Positions 16,695 through 24,533 of a stretch of 53,924 nucleotides of DNA are shown one piece after another (position 1 is the first letter of the stretch; the number at the start of each line of letters is the position of its first letter). The DNA is taken from assembly GCA_944381625.1 (NCBI GenBank), contig CALWLW010000024.1, positions 1-53,924 of the forward strand. Direction: 5' to 3'. The notes below the pieces were generated by a model. That model was not told where the DNA came from. It saw only the letters and a list, made by a program, of their open reading frames with translations, and did no database searches. This stretch comes from an uncultured Lachnoclostridium sp. (GTDB lineage: Bacteria; Bacillota; Clostridia; Lachnospirales; Lachnospiraceae). A program made the translations under genes and the position numbers.

Positions 16695-16747
16695 AAAAGA
16701 GGGCATTGTTTTTCATCACCCCGAATGATGAAACAATGCCCTCTTTT
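16695..16747. terminator. Bidirectional terminator after the toxin gene
   Basis: AAAAGAGGGCATTGTTT (from 16695) pairs with its complement ending at 16747 (AAACAATGCCCTCTTTT) around a loop that itself contains TTTCATCA/TGATGAAA-type pairing. It serves the toxin transcript and the opposing fdhD-AOR transcript. Confidence 0.85.
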
Positions 16748-16776
16748 CATGAATCACAAAAATCATCCAAATTATA

Positions 16777-17541
16777 TTACATACCATTATCTGCTTCCTG
16801 CGGCTGATAATAGCAGAGTATGGTCCCGTCTTTTTTCATCCCGATAAGAGTCAGCCGATATTTTTCTGCCAGCGCAAGAGCCTGCGCCGTCGGCGGTGCT
16901 TTGCTGATCAGAACCGGCACGCCGGCCCGTATCACCTTATCCGCCATATCTGCCGGTACTCTCCCGCTGGTATAGAGCATGCAGGAAAAGAGCGGGATCT
17001 TCTGCCGCAGCGCCCATCCAATGACCTTATCCAGCGCATTGTGGCGGCTGATGTCTTCCGCAGAAAACAGGATTTCCCCTTCCCTGGCCAAAAAGCAGCT
17101 ATGGACACTGCGGGTTTTCTGGTAAAGCAGTGTATCCGACTGCATTTTGTGTCCGAGAGCCTTCACCCATTCCGTTTTCCAGGGGATAGGGCGAACAGGC
17201 AAAAGAGGGGCTGCTTCAGGATTCGAAGACACGGAAAGTTTCCGGATATCCTGCCTGAGAGTAAGCCGGACAGACCGACCCAGCCTGTCAGTCACAATCT
17301 CCTCCACGTCCCCGACAGACCAGAGCAATCTCTCTGAAAACAGCCTCCCTAACGCCAGTTCCTCCAGGTATGTCGGCGTACAGGCCAGAGAACAAACAGA
17401 TACTCCGTCAAGGAAAATCTCCAGGGAGTGCTCCTCTGCCACCGCGAGCTGAATCTTCTGCCACCGGCCCGTTCCATCCAGAACCCGGGCCGGAATACAG
17501 ATCTCAGCCTTCAGGTCACCATATGCTTTCGCTGCAGTCAC
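16777..17541 (-). CDS. fdhD: FdhD-like molybdenum/tungsten enzyme accessory protein
   Basis: 254 residues with a GTG start overlapping the AOR stop by 4 bp. FdhD hallmarks are present: TPTYLEELALGRLFSE, the core AEDISRHNALDKVIGWAL, and SGRVPADMADKVIRAGVPVLISKAPPTAQALALAEK. FdhD proteins transfer sulfur to the pterin cofactor of formate dehydrogenase. The CxxC that carries sulfur in the E. coli protein, expected near the RKLSVSSNPEAAPLL stretch, is missing here. Last gene of the AOR operon, so it probably matures the AOR cofactor, by a route that may not need persulfide relay. Confidence 0.85.
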   Translation of the reverse strand: MTAAKAYGDLKAEICIPARVLDGTGRWQKIQLAVAEEHSLEIFLDGVSVCSLACTPTYLEELALGRLFSERLLWSVGDVEEIVTDRLGRSVRLTLRQDIRKLSVSSNPEAAPLLPVRPIPWKTEWVKALGHKMQSDTLLYQKTRSVHSCFLAREGEILFSAEDISRHNALDKVIGWALRQKIPLFSCMLYTSGRVPADMADKVIRAGVPVLISKAPPTAQALALAEKYRLTLIGMKKDGTILCYYQPQEADNGM

Positions 17542-19589
17542 TTCGCACCACTTTCCTCTTTTAAAACGCCGCGTGCCGCCAGATCGTCGGCAACATCATC
17601 CAGATCATAATAATGGAGCGTTTCTCTGGTGGGGATACCGTTCTGGTCCCATCCCCGCAGACGGAAATATTCCGACAAAGTGGCCTCGTACTCTTCCCTG
17701 GGAATGGAAAGAACCCCTTTGGAGTCACGAACCGTCTCATATACCCAGTCCACATATTCATAATTTTCCCTGTTTTTTCCGGGCGTAGCCTCCCTGGCAA
17801 AGATGGCCGCTTCTATGTTGCGGGCCATCTGATACTGTTTGTTCAGATCCTCCTGAGTAATGCTGGTTCCCATAACGGCGTTCCAGTATTCTTCACCGGA
17901 ACTGGGATGCTCCGGCGCGTTTTCTATGGACGGCATCTGCAGACCCGGAAGGGCACCGTTGGCCTGCATATAGGGATACACGCCGGTAAGATAACAGCAA
18001 AGTCCCAGCGCATCCGGCTCCAGCGCCATGGCTTCATGGGCAATGGCGGCCTGGGCCACCTCCGGCCCCCAGTAATGGGGTTCCATAAATTTCGTATTGC
18101 CGACCCATTTTTCGATCAGCTCTTTGCTTGGACATTCGTGATAGCTGGGTTCATAATCCTTTGCCCGCTTCACATCGGTCTGTCCCACCAGCACCCGGAG
18201 ATTGTAATCCGGCGTATCCATATATCGGAACACCGAGTGAAAATCCACACCGTTGAAATCCCCTCTGCGGGGGTACCATTCATCATACGCCTTTTTGACC
18301 GCTTCCCGGTCAGGGCCGAACTCTTCATGAGAAAGTATGTATTCCACAGCCTTTTCATCGCCTTCGGCCACCAGTTCGCCCCATCCCCTTCGGTACGCCA
18401 ATGCGTTCAGATAATCCGTGCCAAATGCCTCGGAACCATATTCATCCAATAACAGCCCGGTATTTTCTTTCGTCAGAATCCCCTGACAGAAAGGAGAAGG
18501 GCCGAAACGGCTGGTAAACCAGGGATTCATGTTAAAGGGATAGATATTATCCAGCCCCAGATCTTCGCACAGGGCGCTCATCCGATGGGCAATCAGTCCA
18601 TTCAGCTTTTCAGTATCAAAAGACGGATTGTAGTAGCTCGCCTCCTCCAGCGCATAGAAGACACTGGCAACGCATTCGGTGGAACCGACCCGCAGGGAAT
18701 CATCATGGGTTTTTACAGAGATTCTGCAGTTCATGGCACATCCCAGACAGGATCTCCTCCTGACGTCGATCTCCCCTTTATCAGCGGCAATATGAGTCCA
18801 TTCCTTGCCGCCAAACACGGAAAATCCCTTCAACTTCCTGCCCGTATAAGGCTTGCCGTCGATCATCTTCGTCTCGCCCTCTTTTGTGCTGAGCCAGTCG
18901 ATCTTGTCTCTCATCACTTTCATAAAAGCTTTGGGATCCGCCACATTCAGTCCGCCCGTTCCGCGGACCACAATGGCCTTCAGATTTTTGGATCCCATAA
19001 CGGCCCCAACGCCGCCCTGACTGAAACCGGAGCCAAATTCCGTACTGATCCCGGCATGAACCACCCTGTTTTCCCCGGCAGGCCCGATGAGAGCGACCTG
19101 CGCCCGCTCTCCATGGAGTTTTTTGTATTCCTCACGGGCCGATTCCACAAGCATTCCCCATTGAGCGGAAGCATCGCAAATCTCCACATTGCCATCATTG
19201 ATCCACAGGTAAGAAGGCTTCTTGGCAATACCCTGAATAATCAGGACGTCATATCCCGCATATTTCATCTCCGCGCCGAAGGGATTGCCGGATGTACTGT
19301 GATAATAGGTTTTCTTCGGATATCCCTTTGCCGCCTTGGTCACCAGGCTGGAACGCCCGCCTCCCATGGCTCCGGTACCCGTCAGAGGGCCGGAAAGAAA
19401 GATCAGCTTGTTTTCCGCAGAAAGGGGATCCACCTCCGGCATGATCTCATCCCAGTAGATCCTGGCGCCCATAGCCCGGCCGCCAATATACTTTGGTGCA
19501 TATTTCTTTATGGACTCTTCTGTAATCTCGCCAGTGCTAAGATCCACGCGGAGAATTTTCCCCGCATAACCGTAAATCTTTTCATCCAT
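17538..19589 (-). CDS. Aldehyde:ferredoxin oxidoreductase (tungsten/molybdenum AOR family)
   Basis: 683 residues, full length for the family. The N-terminal domain (about 1-210) has the pterin-binding signatures GGRAMGARIYWDE, GPLTGTGAMGGGRSSLVTKA and GPAGENRVVHAGI...GGVGAVMGSKNLKAI. The [4Fe-4S] cluster ligands are Cys281, Cys284 and Cys288 (CLGCAMNC) with a fourth near Cys531/532 (LGLCCYLTG). AOR enzymes interconvert aldehydes and carboxylic acids using ferredoxin, with a W- or Mo-bispterin centre. The gene is 3 bp downstream of a four-cluster ferredoxin and overlaps fdhD. It is closer in feel to the YdhV/benzoyl-type AORs paired with a ferredoxin subunit than to stand-alone AOR. Substrate unknown. 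Confidence 0.92.
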   Translation of the reverse strand: MDEKIYGYAGKILRVDLSTGEITEESIKKYAPKYIGGRAMGARIYWDEIMPEVDPLSAENKLIFLSGPLTGTGAMGGGRSSLVTKAAKGYPKKTYYHSTSGNPFGAEMKYAGYDVLIIQGIAKKPSYLWINDGNVEICDASAQWGMLVESAREEYKKLHGERAQVALIGPAGENRVVHAGISTEFGSGFSQGGVGAVMGSKNLKAIVVRGTGGLNVADPKAFMKVMRDKIDWLSTKEGETKMIDGKPYTGRKLKGFSVFGGKEWTHIAADKGEIDVRRRSCLGCAMNCRISVKTHDDSLRVGSTECVASVFYALEEASYYNPSFDTEKLNGLIAHRMSALCEDLGLDNIYPFNMNPWFTSRFGPSPFCQGILTKENTGLLLDEYGSEAFGTDYLNALAYRRGWGELVAEGDEKAVEYILSHEEFGPDREAVKKAYDEWYPRRGDFNGVDFHSVFRYMDTPDYNLRVLVGQTDVKRAKDYEPSYHECPSKELIEKWVGNTKFMEPHYWGPEVAQAAIAHEAMALEPDALGLCCYLTGVYPYMQANGALPGLQMPSIENAPEHPSSGEEYWNAVMGTSITQEDLNKQYQMARNIEAAIFAREATPGKNRENYEYVDWVYETVRDSKGVLSIPREEYEATLSEYFRLRGWDQNGIPTRETLHYYDLDDVADDLAARGVLKEESGAK

Positions 19590-19592
19590 CCT

Positions 19593-20084
19593 TCATCCCT
19601 CCTTTTTCTCAGAATCAATTTTGATACCGTCCGGGTCTGTCACATATTTCAACGCGCCGGTGGGACACATTTTCACGCACTGAGGATCGCCGCCGCACAG
19701 ATCACATTTCAGAACCTTTTTAGCCGCTTTGTGAAAACGGAGTCTGGGAGGGTCAAGGGGACAGGCACGCACGCAGCTTCTGCATCCGACGCATTTCTCC
19801 TGATCAATGACGCGGGCTCCGGTCTTTTCATCCACGTAGACTGCTTCAAAGGGACAGGCGTAGAGACATTCCGGCTCGCCGCACTGATTACAGGGCAGGG
19901 CACAGATGTCAAACTTCGCCTGTGTGTGGGCGTTCAGCTGTATCCTGGCCAGTTCCAGGTTTGCCGCGCCCTCATGGCTTAAAGAACAGGCAAAGAGGCA
20001 GTTGCTGCAGCCGGCACATAAAGAACCGTCACAGACAATGACCCCTTTGCTTGGAGGCACAGGCTTTCTTTCTTTTCGCTTCAT
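19593..20084 (-). CDS. Ferredoxin-like subunit with four [4Fe-4S] cluster motifs
   Basis: About 163 residues from ATG 20084 (AAAGGATGG upstream); in-frame codons further up overlap the regulator gene and are rejected. Four cysteine groups are visible: CAGCSNCLFAC (residues 23-33), CALPCNQCGEPECLYACP, CVGCRSCVRACP and CDLCGGDPQCVKMCP. This is the DmsB/HycB/YdhY-type electron-transfer arrangement. It ends 3 bp before AOR and probably forms its electron-transfer subunit, moving electrons between the cofactor and ferredoxin or a membrane carrier. Cytoplasmic, with no signal sequence. Confidence 0.9.
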   Translation of the reverse strand: MKRKERKPVPPSKGVIVCDGSLCAGCSNCLFACSLSHEGAANLELARIQLNAHTQAKFDICALPCNQCGEPECLYACPFEAVYVDEKTGARVIDQEKCVGCRSCVRACPLDPPRLRFHKAAKKVLKCDLCGGDPQCVKMCPTGALKYVTDPDGIKIDSEKKEG

Positions 20085-20133
20085 ATACTTTAATCCATCC
20101 TTTCTTATCTGAACATGGGAAATAATTATAGAT

Positions 20134-20919
20134 TTACAAACCGCCGAAATCACCCATGCGCCGATAAAGCTGTACAATAAATTCCTGGCGGTTGGAAACG
20201 CCTGCTTTTTTGTACATATTCGCAATATGCTTGTAGGCCGTCGTCACACTGATGCAGAGACGTTCACTGATCGAAGCAGGGGTCGCTCCCGCCAGGATCA
20301 GTCCTGCAATCTCCGCTTCCCTTTTCGTAAGGGAATATTTTGAAAATATAAGTTCCTGCTGACTGGCAGAGAATGCAGGCTCCGTAAAAAAATTGATAAA
20401 CAGGTTATCCAGGAGCGGCCGCAGCCGCTGAATCACGAAAATTTCTTTTTCCGAGTAAGGAACATCTTTTATCCGGTCCAGTGAAATAATGCACCGGATG
20501 CAGTTTTGAGTATCGCTCAATCCCATACCCAGACAGTATTTCAGCTGTAAAGGTTTCACATATGTAGAAGCAAATACATCATGCGAATCCCATGTTTCCG
20601 GATCCGTCCAGTCACAGATCTGAACCTTCTCGTTCTCTGTCAGCTGCAGCGGTTCTTTTAACGAATACTTGCTTCCGATACAGTCGTCAGAATAATAGCT
20701 CATGAAAGTCTGCCAGGTGCCTTCATTTACTCCATAAAGCAGCGACGACCGGATCTTTCCTGTAATATCCAGGAAAATCACCCTTGCCTGGTCATACCAG
20801 ACCAGCCGGGACAATTCCCTCACAATCGCACTGCAGAAACCAAAAGGCTCATGTTCGTTTCCACATTTTAATAAAAACTGATAGTATAATTCGATATCGT
20901 CAACTGGTCGTTTCTCCAC
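20134..20919 (-). CDS. LuxR-type transcriptional regulator of the AOR cluster
   Basis: 261 residues from a GTG start with GGAGG 5 bp upstream. The first 180 or so residues form a sensor-like domain (GAF/PAS-sized; IELYYQFLLKCGNEHEPFGFCSAIV...). The C-terminal 65 residues are a LuxR/GerE helix-turn-helix: YSLTKREAEIAGLILAGAT, SISERLCISVTTAYKHIANMYKKAGVSNRQE. It lies between the MFS transporter and the ferredoxin/AOR genes, on the same strand, 49 bp before the ferredoxin. It most likely senses a pathway metabolite and controls the AOR operon and the divergent SDR/PanB-like operon. Confidence 0.88.
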   Translation of the reverse strand: MEKRPVDDIELYYQFLLKCGNEHEPFGFCSAIVRELSRLVWYDQARVIFLDITGKIRSSLLYGVNEGTWQTFMSYYSDDCIGSKYSLKEPLQLTENEKVQICDWTDPETWDSHDVFASTYVKPLQLKYCLGMGLSDTQNCIRCIISLDRIKDVPYSEKEIFVIQRLRPLLDNLFINFFTEPAFSASQQELIFSKYSLTKREAEIAGLILAGATPASISERLCISVTTAYKHIANMYKKAGVSNRQEFIVQLYRRMGDFGGL

Positions 20920-20992
20920 GGCGGCCTCCTGAATACAGAATAGAATTGTCTATAGAAATCTGTATTCTATTATATCATTCCCAAAAAACACA

Positions 20993-22396
20993 TCAATTTT
21001 TTTCTTCCGCAGTCCCTTTTGTCATAAACAATCCCATTACAAATGCAAGAACCGCAAATACAAGAGAAATCATAAAGGCTGTCCGTATCCCGTCCGCCAC
21101 TCCGAAGATTGCGATGATCAGGGTATAGAAAGCGACCGCTATGGTGCTCCCCACTGACTGGCAGATCTGAATCACCGAATTTCCCATTACCCGGTTTTCC
21201 TCTCTGATCATAAGCTGAGGAGCAGCCGCAAAGGTTACGCCTGTCTGACTGTTATAAAGCCCGGCTATCAGCATGATTCCATAGATCACATAGATGGAAC
21301 AGCTCTCATTGAGGATAAAGATAAAGATCACGGTGATTGCGATCCGGATTCCTGTTCCGATCAGATAAACCTGCTTGGCCGACCCGGATTTCCCGATCAT
21401 TTTTCCCCAGATGGGGCCCATGAAAAGCCCGGCCACTGCGAACATGGATGTGATCAGACCGGAAGCCGTTGCCGATGCCTGAAGAACGTAAATTGCAAAC
21501 ATGGGCAGGAAGAAAAAAGCCGCCATAGTATGGAAATTGGTAAAAAGGTTCGCCAGCGCCAGACACAGCGTATTCCGCTCCTTTAACACGCCAAGAGGAA
21601 GAAATGCCTTCTCTTTTAATTTTGCGATAGAAACAATCAACGAGACAAACGAAACCCCGGATATCACAAACAACAGATTACTTACCATGCTGCCAAAAGG
21701 CGCAAAGGAAGTCCCAATGGAGAGCGCCAGGGAAAGACATCCCAGGAACAGAGCCAGGGAAATGGCTCCCCAAAAGTCAAACGCCACATCCTTGCACAGT
21801 TCTTTCACATCTTCTTTCTTTACATTAACGCCGCACACAGAAAGAATCCCGGACAAAAGGAGGAACGGCCAGATTAGATGGTTTAAATATCTCCAGCTTA
21901 AGTGATCCATGATAGTTCCGCCGATCAGAGGGCCGGCAATCTGTCCGATGCTCTGCATGGTCGCTGTAAAACCCAGGTAGTAAGCTGCTTTTTTTGAATC
22001 ATAGATATCACGGATATAGGAATAGCCGATGACATAGATCGCCGCAGAGCAAAGTCCATAAAACATTCCCGGAAGAATGATCATCCACATATTCGCGGCA
22101 ATGCTGCGGATAAAGATCACAATTGATGCAAGCAGCATAGATACACTGAATAATTTTGGCTTCACTGCCGGATCTTTCGCCGCGAAGTAACCATATAACG
22201 GCATGGCGATAACGGAAACAATGCCGGACAATGTGGCAACCAGTGAATAAATTCCTTCCCCTCCGATTTCCAATGCCGCCACCGGAAGCATGGTGGACTG
22301 GGTCGCCGAGATCAGGATCGATCCGAACAGACCGCAGAACAAAGCGGCAAGCGTCAGTTTCTTCTTTGAATCCGAAGCTTCTGTAAAAGCACTCAT
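20993..22396 (-). CDS. MFS transporter (drug:H+ antiporter-2-like)
   Basis: 467 residues; AAGGGGG lies 6 bp before ATG 22396. About 12-14 hydrophobic segments, with MFS motif-A-like PLYGYFAAKDPAVKPKL and motif-C-like GPLIGGTIMDHLSWRY in the first half. It is the first gene of the leftward MFS-LuxR-ferredoxin-AOR-fdhD unit, with a gap of 73 bp to the regulator. DHA2-type proteins are often drug exporters, but the fixed context suggests uptake or export of the substrate or product of the AOR pathway. Confidence 0.85.
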   Translation of the reverse strand: MSAFTEASDSKKKLTLAALFCGLFGSILISATQSTMLPVAALEIGGEGIYSLVATLSGIVSVIAMPLYGYFAAKDPAVKPKLFSVSMLLASIVIFIRSIAANMWMIILPGMFYGLCSAAIYVIGYSYIRDIYDSKKAAYYLGFTATMQSIGQIAGPLIGGTIMDHLSWRYLNHLIWPFLLLSGILSVCGVNVKKEDVKELCKDVAFDFWGAISLALFLGCLSLALSIGTSFAPFGSMVSNLLFVISGVSFVSLIVSIAKLKEKAFLPLGVLKERNTLCLALANLFTNFHTMAAFFFLPMFAIYVLQASATASGLITSMFAVAGLFMGPIWGKMIGKSGSAKQVYLIGTGIRIAITVIFIFILNESCSIYVIYGIMLIAGLYNSQTGVTFAAAPQLMIREENRVMGNSVIQICQSVGSTIAVAFYTLIIAIFGVADGIRTAFMISLVFAVLAFVMGLFMTKGTAEEKN

Positions 22397-22435
22397 AAAA
22401 TACCCCCTTATCCTTTATAGGTTTTTGATACTCCC

Positions 22436-22509
22436 ATTATATTTTTTTATTTTATCGTACGAAATACTTAAAATTGAGTATTTTACCTTTTTGCACAGCA
22501 CTATATAAT
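22436..22509. promoter_or_regulatory. Divergent promoter region with a central inverted repeat
   Basis: Rightward: TTTTAC (22481-22486), 17 bp, TATAAT (22504-22509), serving the SDR. Leftward: TATAAT (forward 22436-22441), serving the MFS gene, with a weak -35. Between them lies the 7-bp inverted repeat AAATACT (22462-22468) / AGTATTT (22477-22483), touching the rightward -35 and the expected leftward -35. A single regulator bound there could control both units; the cluster's LuxR protein is the natural candidate. Confidence 0.55.
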
Positions 22510-22576
22510 CAAAAACAGAATTTATTGTGCAATACGCCGATAAAATCGAGCAAATATCATTTATGGAGGTGGCTAA

Positions 22577-23524
22577 ATGGCAGAAAATGATCCCCGCAGA
22601 AGCCTGGATCCGGAGAGTCTTTCCAGAAAGAATATGGAAGCTTCCGTTTCTCTTGACGAGCTGTTCTGCAAATGTCTGGAAGGAAAAACCGCAATTGTGA
22701 CAGGCGGAGCTTCCGGCCTCGGCTACACAGTGGTAAATCGCCTGTGCGAGGCCGGCGCAAAGGTAATGATCGCATCCAGGGGGGAAGAACGCGCCAAACG
22801 CGCAGTTTCCGATTTCAGGGAAAAAGGATATGAAGTGAGCTGGGTAAAGACGGACGTTTCCATAGTTGCAGACTGTTACCACGCAGTGGACGCCGCTGTG
22901 GAAGCATATGGCAAAGTGGATATCCTGGTGTCCAATGCGGCAGGCTGGTCGTCCTGTTCTTATCTGGACGTATCAGAAGAGCTTTATGACAGAATCATGG
23001 ATGTGGATCTGAAAGGTTCTTATTTTATGGGGCAGGCAGTCGCCAAGCATATGGTGGCAAACAAGATCAAAGGAAAGATCGTATTTATTTCTTCTGCCGC
23101 TCATCTGGGAGAGGGGCCTTCCCATATCGTGATGAATACTTATTATCAGGCGGCAAAGGCCGGTGTTACAGGACTTACCAGAGGCGTAGCTGAGGAACTG
23201 AAACAATACGGCATCTGTGTGAACTGCGTCGCTCCCGGCGGTATGCTCTCCGCAGGCGTATTCACCCAGGGAACAGAATATCCGGCAAAATACGGCCCCG
23301 CTTACCAGGAGGCCAGAAAGAAACCGGCAGAACCGGCGCCTTTGGCTATGAATCCCGATGAAGTGGGGCGCGTGGTATTTGCGCTCTGCACCCCCATGTC
23401 GGACTTCATGTGCGGCGAAGTCGTCAATGTAAACGGCGGCGCTATGCTTAAATTTCAGACGGTGCCTTTGAGCTATACGGTGGAAGGGTGCATTCCCGGT
23501 CCCTCAAAGCAGGAAACCAAATAA
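22577..23524 (+). CDS. Short-chain dehydrogenase/reductase
   Basis: 315 residues, TATGGAGG 6 bp upstream. Classical SDR motifs: nucleotide loop TGGASGLG (42-49), NAAG (119-122), catalytic Ser at 171/172 (FISSAA), Tyr189 and Lys193 (YQAAK), and a C-terminal CGEVVNVNGGAML. It carries an extra N-terminal helix of about 35 residues and an unusual C-terminal tail of about 25 residues. Residues ASRGEER after beta-2 do not show the acidic residue expected for a strict NAD enzyme, so NADP(H) is possible. It is 35 bp ahead of the PanB-like gene and divergent from the AOR operon, so it probably oxidises or reduces a hydroxy/keto intermediate of that route. Confidence 0.9.
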   Translation: MAENDPRRSLDPESLSRKNMEASVSLDELFCKCLEGKTAIVTGGASGLGYTVVNRLCEAGAKVMIASRGEERAKRAVSDFREKGYEVSWVKTDVSIVADCYHAVDAAVEAYGKVDILVSNAAGWSSCSYLDVSEELYDRIMDVDLKGSYFMGQAVAKHMVANKIKGKIVFISSAAHLGEGPSHIVMNTYYQAAKAGVTGLTRGVAEELKQYGICVNCVAPGGMLSAGVFTQGTEYPAKYGPAYQEARKKPAEPAPLAMNPDEVGRVVFALCTPMSDFMCGEVVNVNGGAMLKFQTVPLSYTVEGCIPGPSKQETK

Positions 23525-23559
23525 AACACATAATTAACCATATATAAGGAGATAAGAAC

Positions 23560-24444
23560 ATGGCAAAAGGAAAAGGAAGCGATATTGAAATGATGCCCCT
23601 GGCACAGGGACGCAAAACCATCTGGCATCTGCAGAAAATGAAGGATGAGGGAAAACTGATCTCCATGGTCGGCGTCGCCTATCTGGATCCTCTCTTCACC
23701 ATGATGTGTGAAAAATCCGGCGTCGACCTGGTCCGTTACACCTGCCCTGGCGAAAGCGTAGAAGACCGTGCAAAGTTGATGCCCATGTGGACGAGAATGA
23801 TCCGAAAGAGCGCTCCCAACATCTGTTTGAACGCAGTTATGCAGAGCCAGCAGTATTCTGATAAATACACGGCTGTGAAAGAAGCCTCCATTTTGGTTGG
23901 CGACGGAGCGGACTCCGTCATGCCCATGGGCGTTACCAACGACACCTGCCAGTACCTGTCCGACAACTTAATTCCGGTATTCGGCCATGTGGGATGCCTC
24001 TCCGGATGGCAGACCGGCGCTTTCGGCGGCTACAGGAGACAGGGGAAAACTGCGGAAGACGCCATGAAGGTATTCCGTCAGGCCTATGAATATCAGGAAT
24101 GCGGCATGGTCGGCATGACCACAGAGATGACCTCCAGAGATCTTACCAACCTGATCGCAAAAAAACTGCGCATCCCGGTCATCCAGGTAGCGGCAGGCGG
24201 TGTGGCCGACGGCTCCGAAATGGTGATCTTCGATCTTCTCGGATTCCTTCCCGGCGCAGCCCAGGCAAAACATGGAAAATATTACTCCAACATTTTTGAC
24301 GATTCCATGAAAGCTTTCGCAGCTTTTGACCGGGAAGTCAAAGAACAAATCTATCCGGCAGAAGAACACGGATGGGGTATGGACGAAGCCGAATTAGACA
24401 AATTCCGCAACGAACTGGACAAGAAGTATCCTGACGTGAAATAA
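23560..24444 (+). CDS. Divergent ketopantoate hydroxymethyltransferase (PanB)-fold protein
   Basis: 294 residues with the Shine-Dalgarno AAGGAG. The second half clearly follows PanB: IPVFGHVG (His143), GAFGGYRRQGKT, then MTTEM (Glu189, at the catalytic base position), LRIPVIQVAAGG and FDLLGFLPG. By eye alignment, the PanB metal sites are changed: the DSLGM loop becomes RYTCPGE (59-65), the second Asp region NAVMQ (91-95), and the Glu of VKLEGG becomes SVMPMG (119-124). True pantothenate synthesis is therefore unlikely. PEP-mutase/isocitrate-lyase superfamily folds do aldol or retro-aldol and C-C cleavage chemistry, which fits a catabolic step next to an SDR and AOR. Confidence 0.75.
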   Translation: MAKGKGSDIEMMPLAQGRKTIWHLQKMKDEGKLISMVGVAYLDPLFTMMCEKSGVDLVRYTCPGESVEDRAKLMPMWTRMIRKSAPNICLNAVMQSQQYSDKYTAVKEASILVGDGADSVMPMGVTNDTCQYLSDNLIPVFGHVGCLSGWQTGAFGGYRRQGKTAEDAMKVFRQAYEYQECGMVGMTTEMTSRDLTNLIAKKLRIPVIQVAAGGVADGSEMVIFDLLGFLPGAAQAKHGKYYSNIFDDSMKAFAAFDREVKEQIYPAEEHGWGMDEAELDKFRNELDKKYPDVK

Positions 24445-24494
24445 GAAAGCGATGATATAAGCTTCCTCCTCAATTTATCCCATAATAACAGAAC

Positions 24495-24528
24495 GGCAGG
24501 AAAAACCATAAACATAGTTTTTCCTGCC
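24495..24528. terminator. Bidirectional terminator between convergent operons
   Basis: GGCAGGAAAAAC (24495-24506) and GTTTTTCCTGCC (24517-24528) form a perfect 12-bp stem with a 10-nt loop. It separates the rightward SDR/PanB-like operon from the leftward purine-catabolism operon. Confidence 0.85.
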
Positions 24529-24533
24529 AAGAA

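Noticed and set aside
22397..22576. Molybdenum/tungsten cofactor riboswitch in front of the AOR operon
   Set aside because: The AT-rich divergent region has promoters and a short dyad but no extended conserved structure.
23560..24444. Calling this gene panB
   Set aside because: The metal-site motifs of ketopantoate hydroxymethyltransferase appear replaced and no panC or panD is adjacent.
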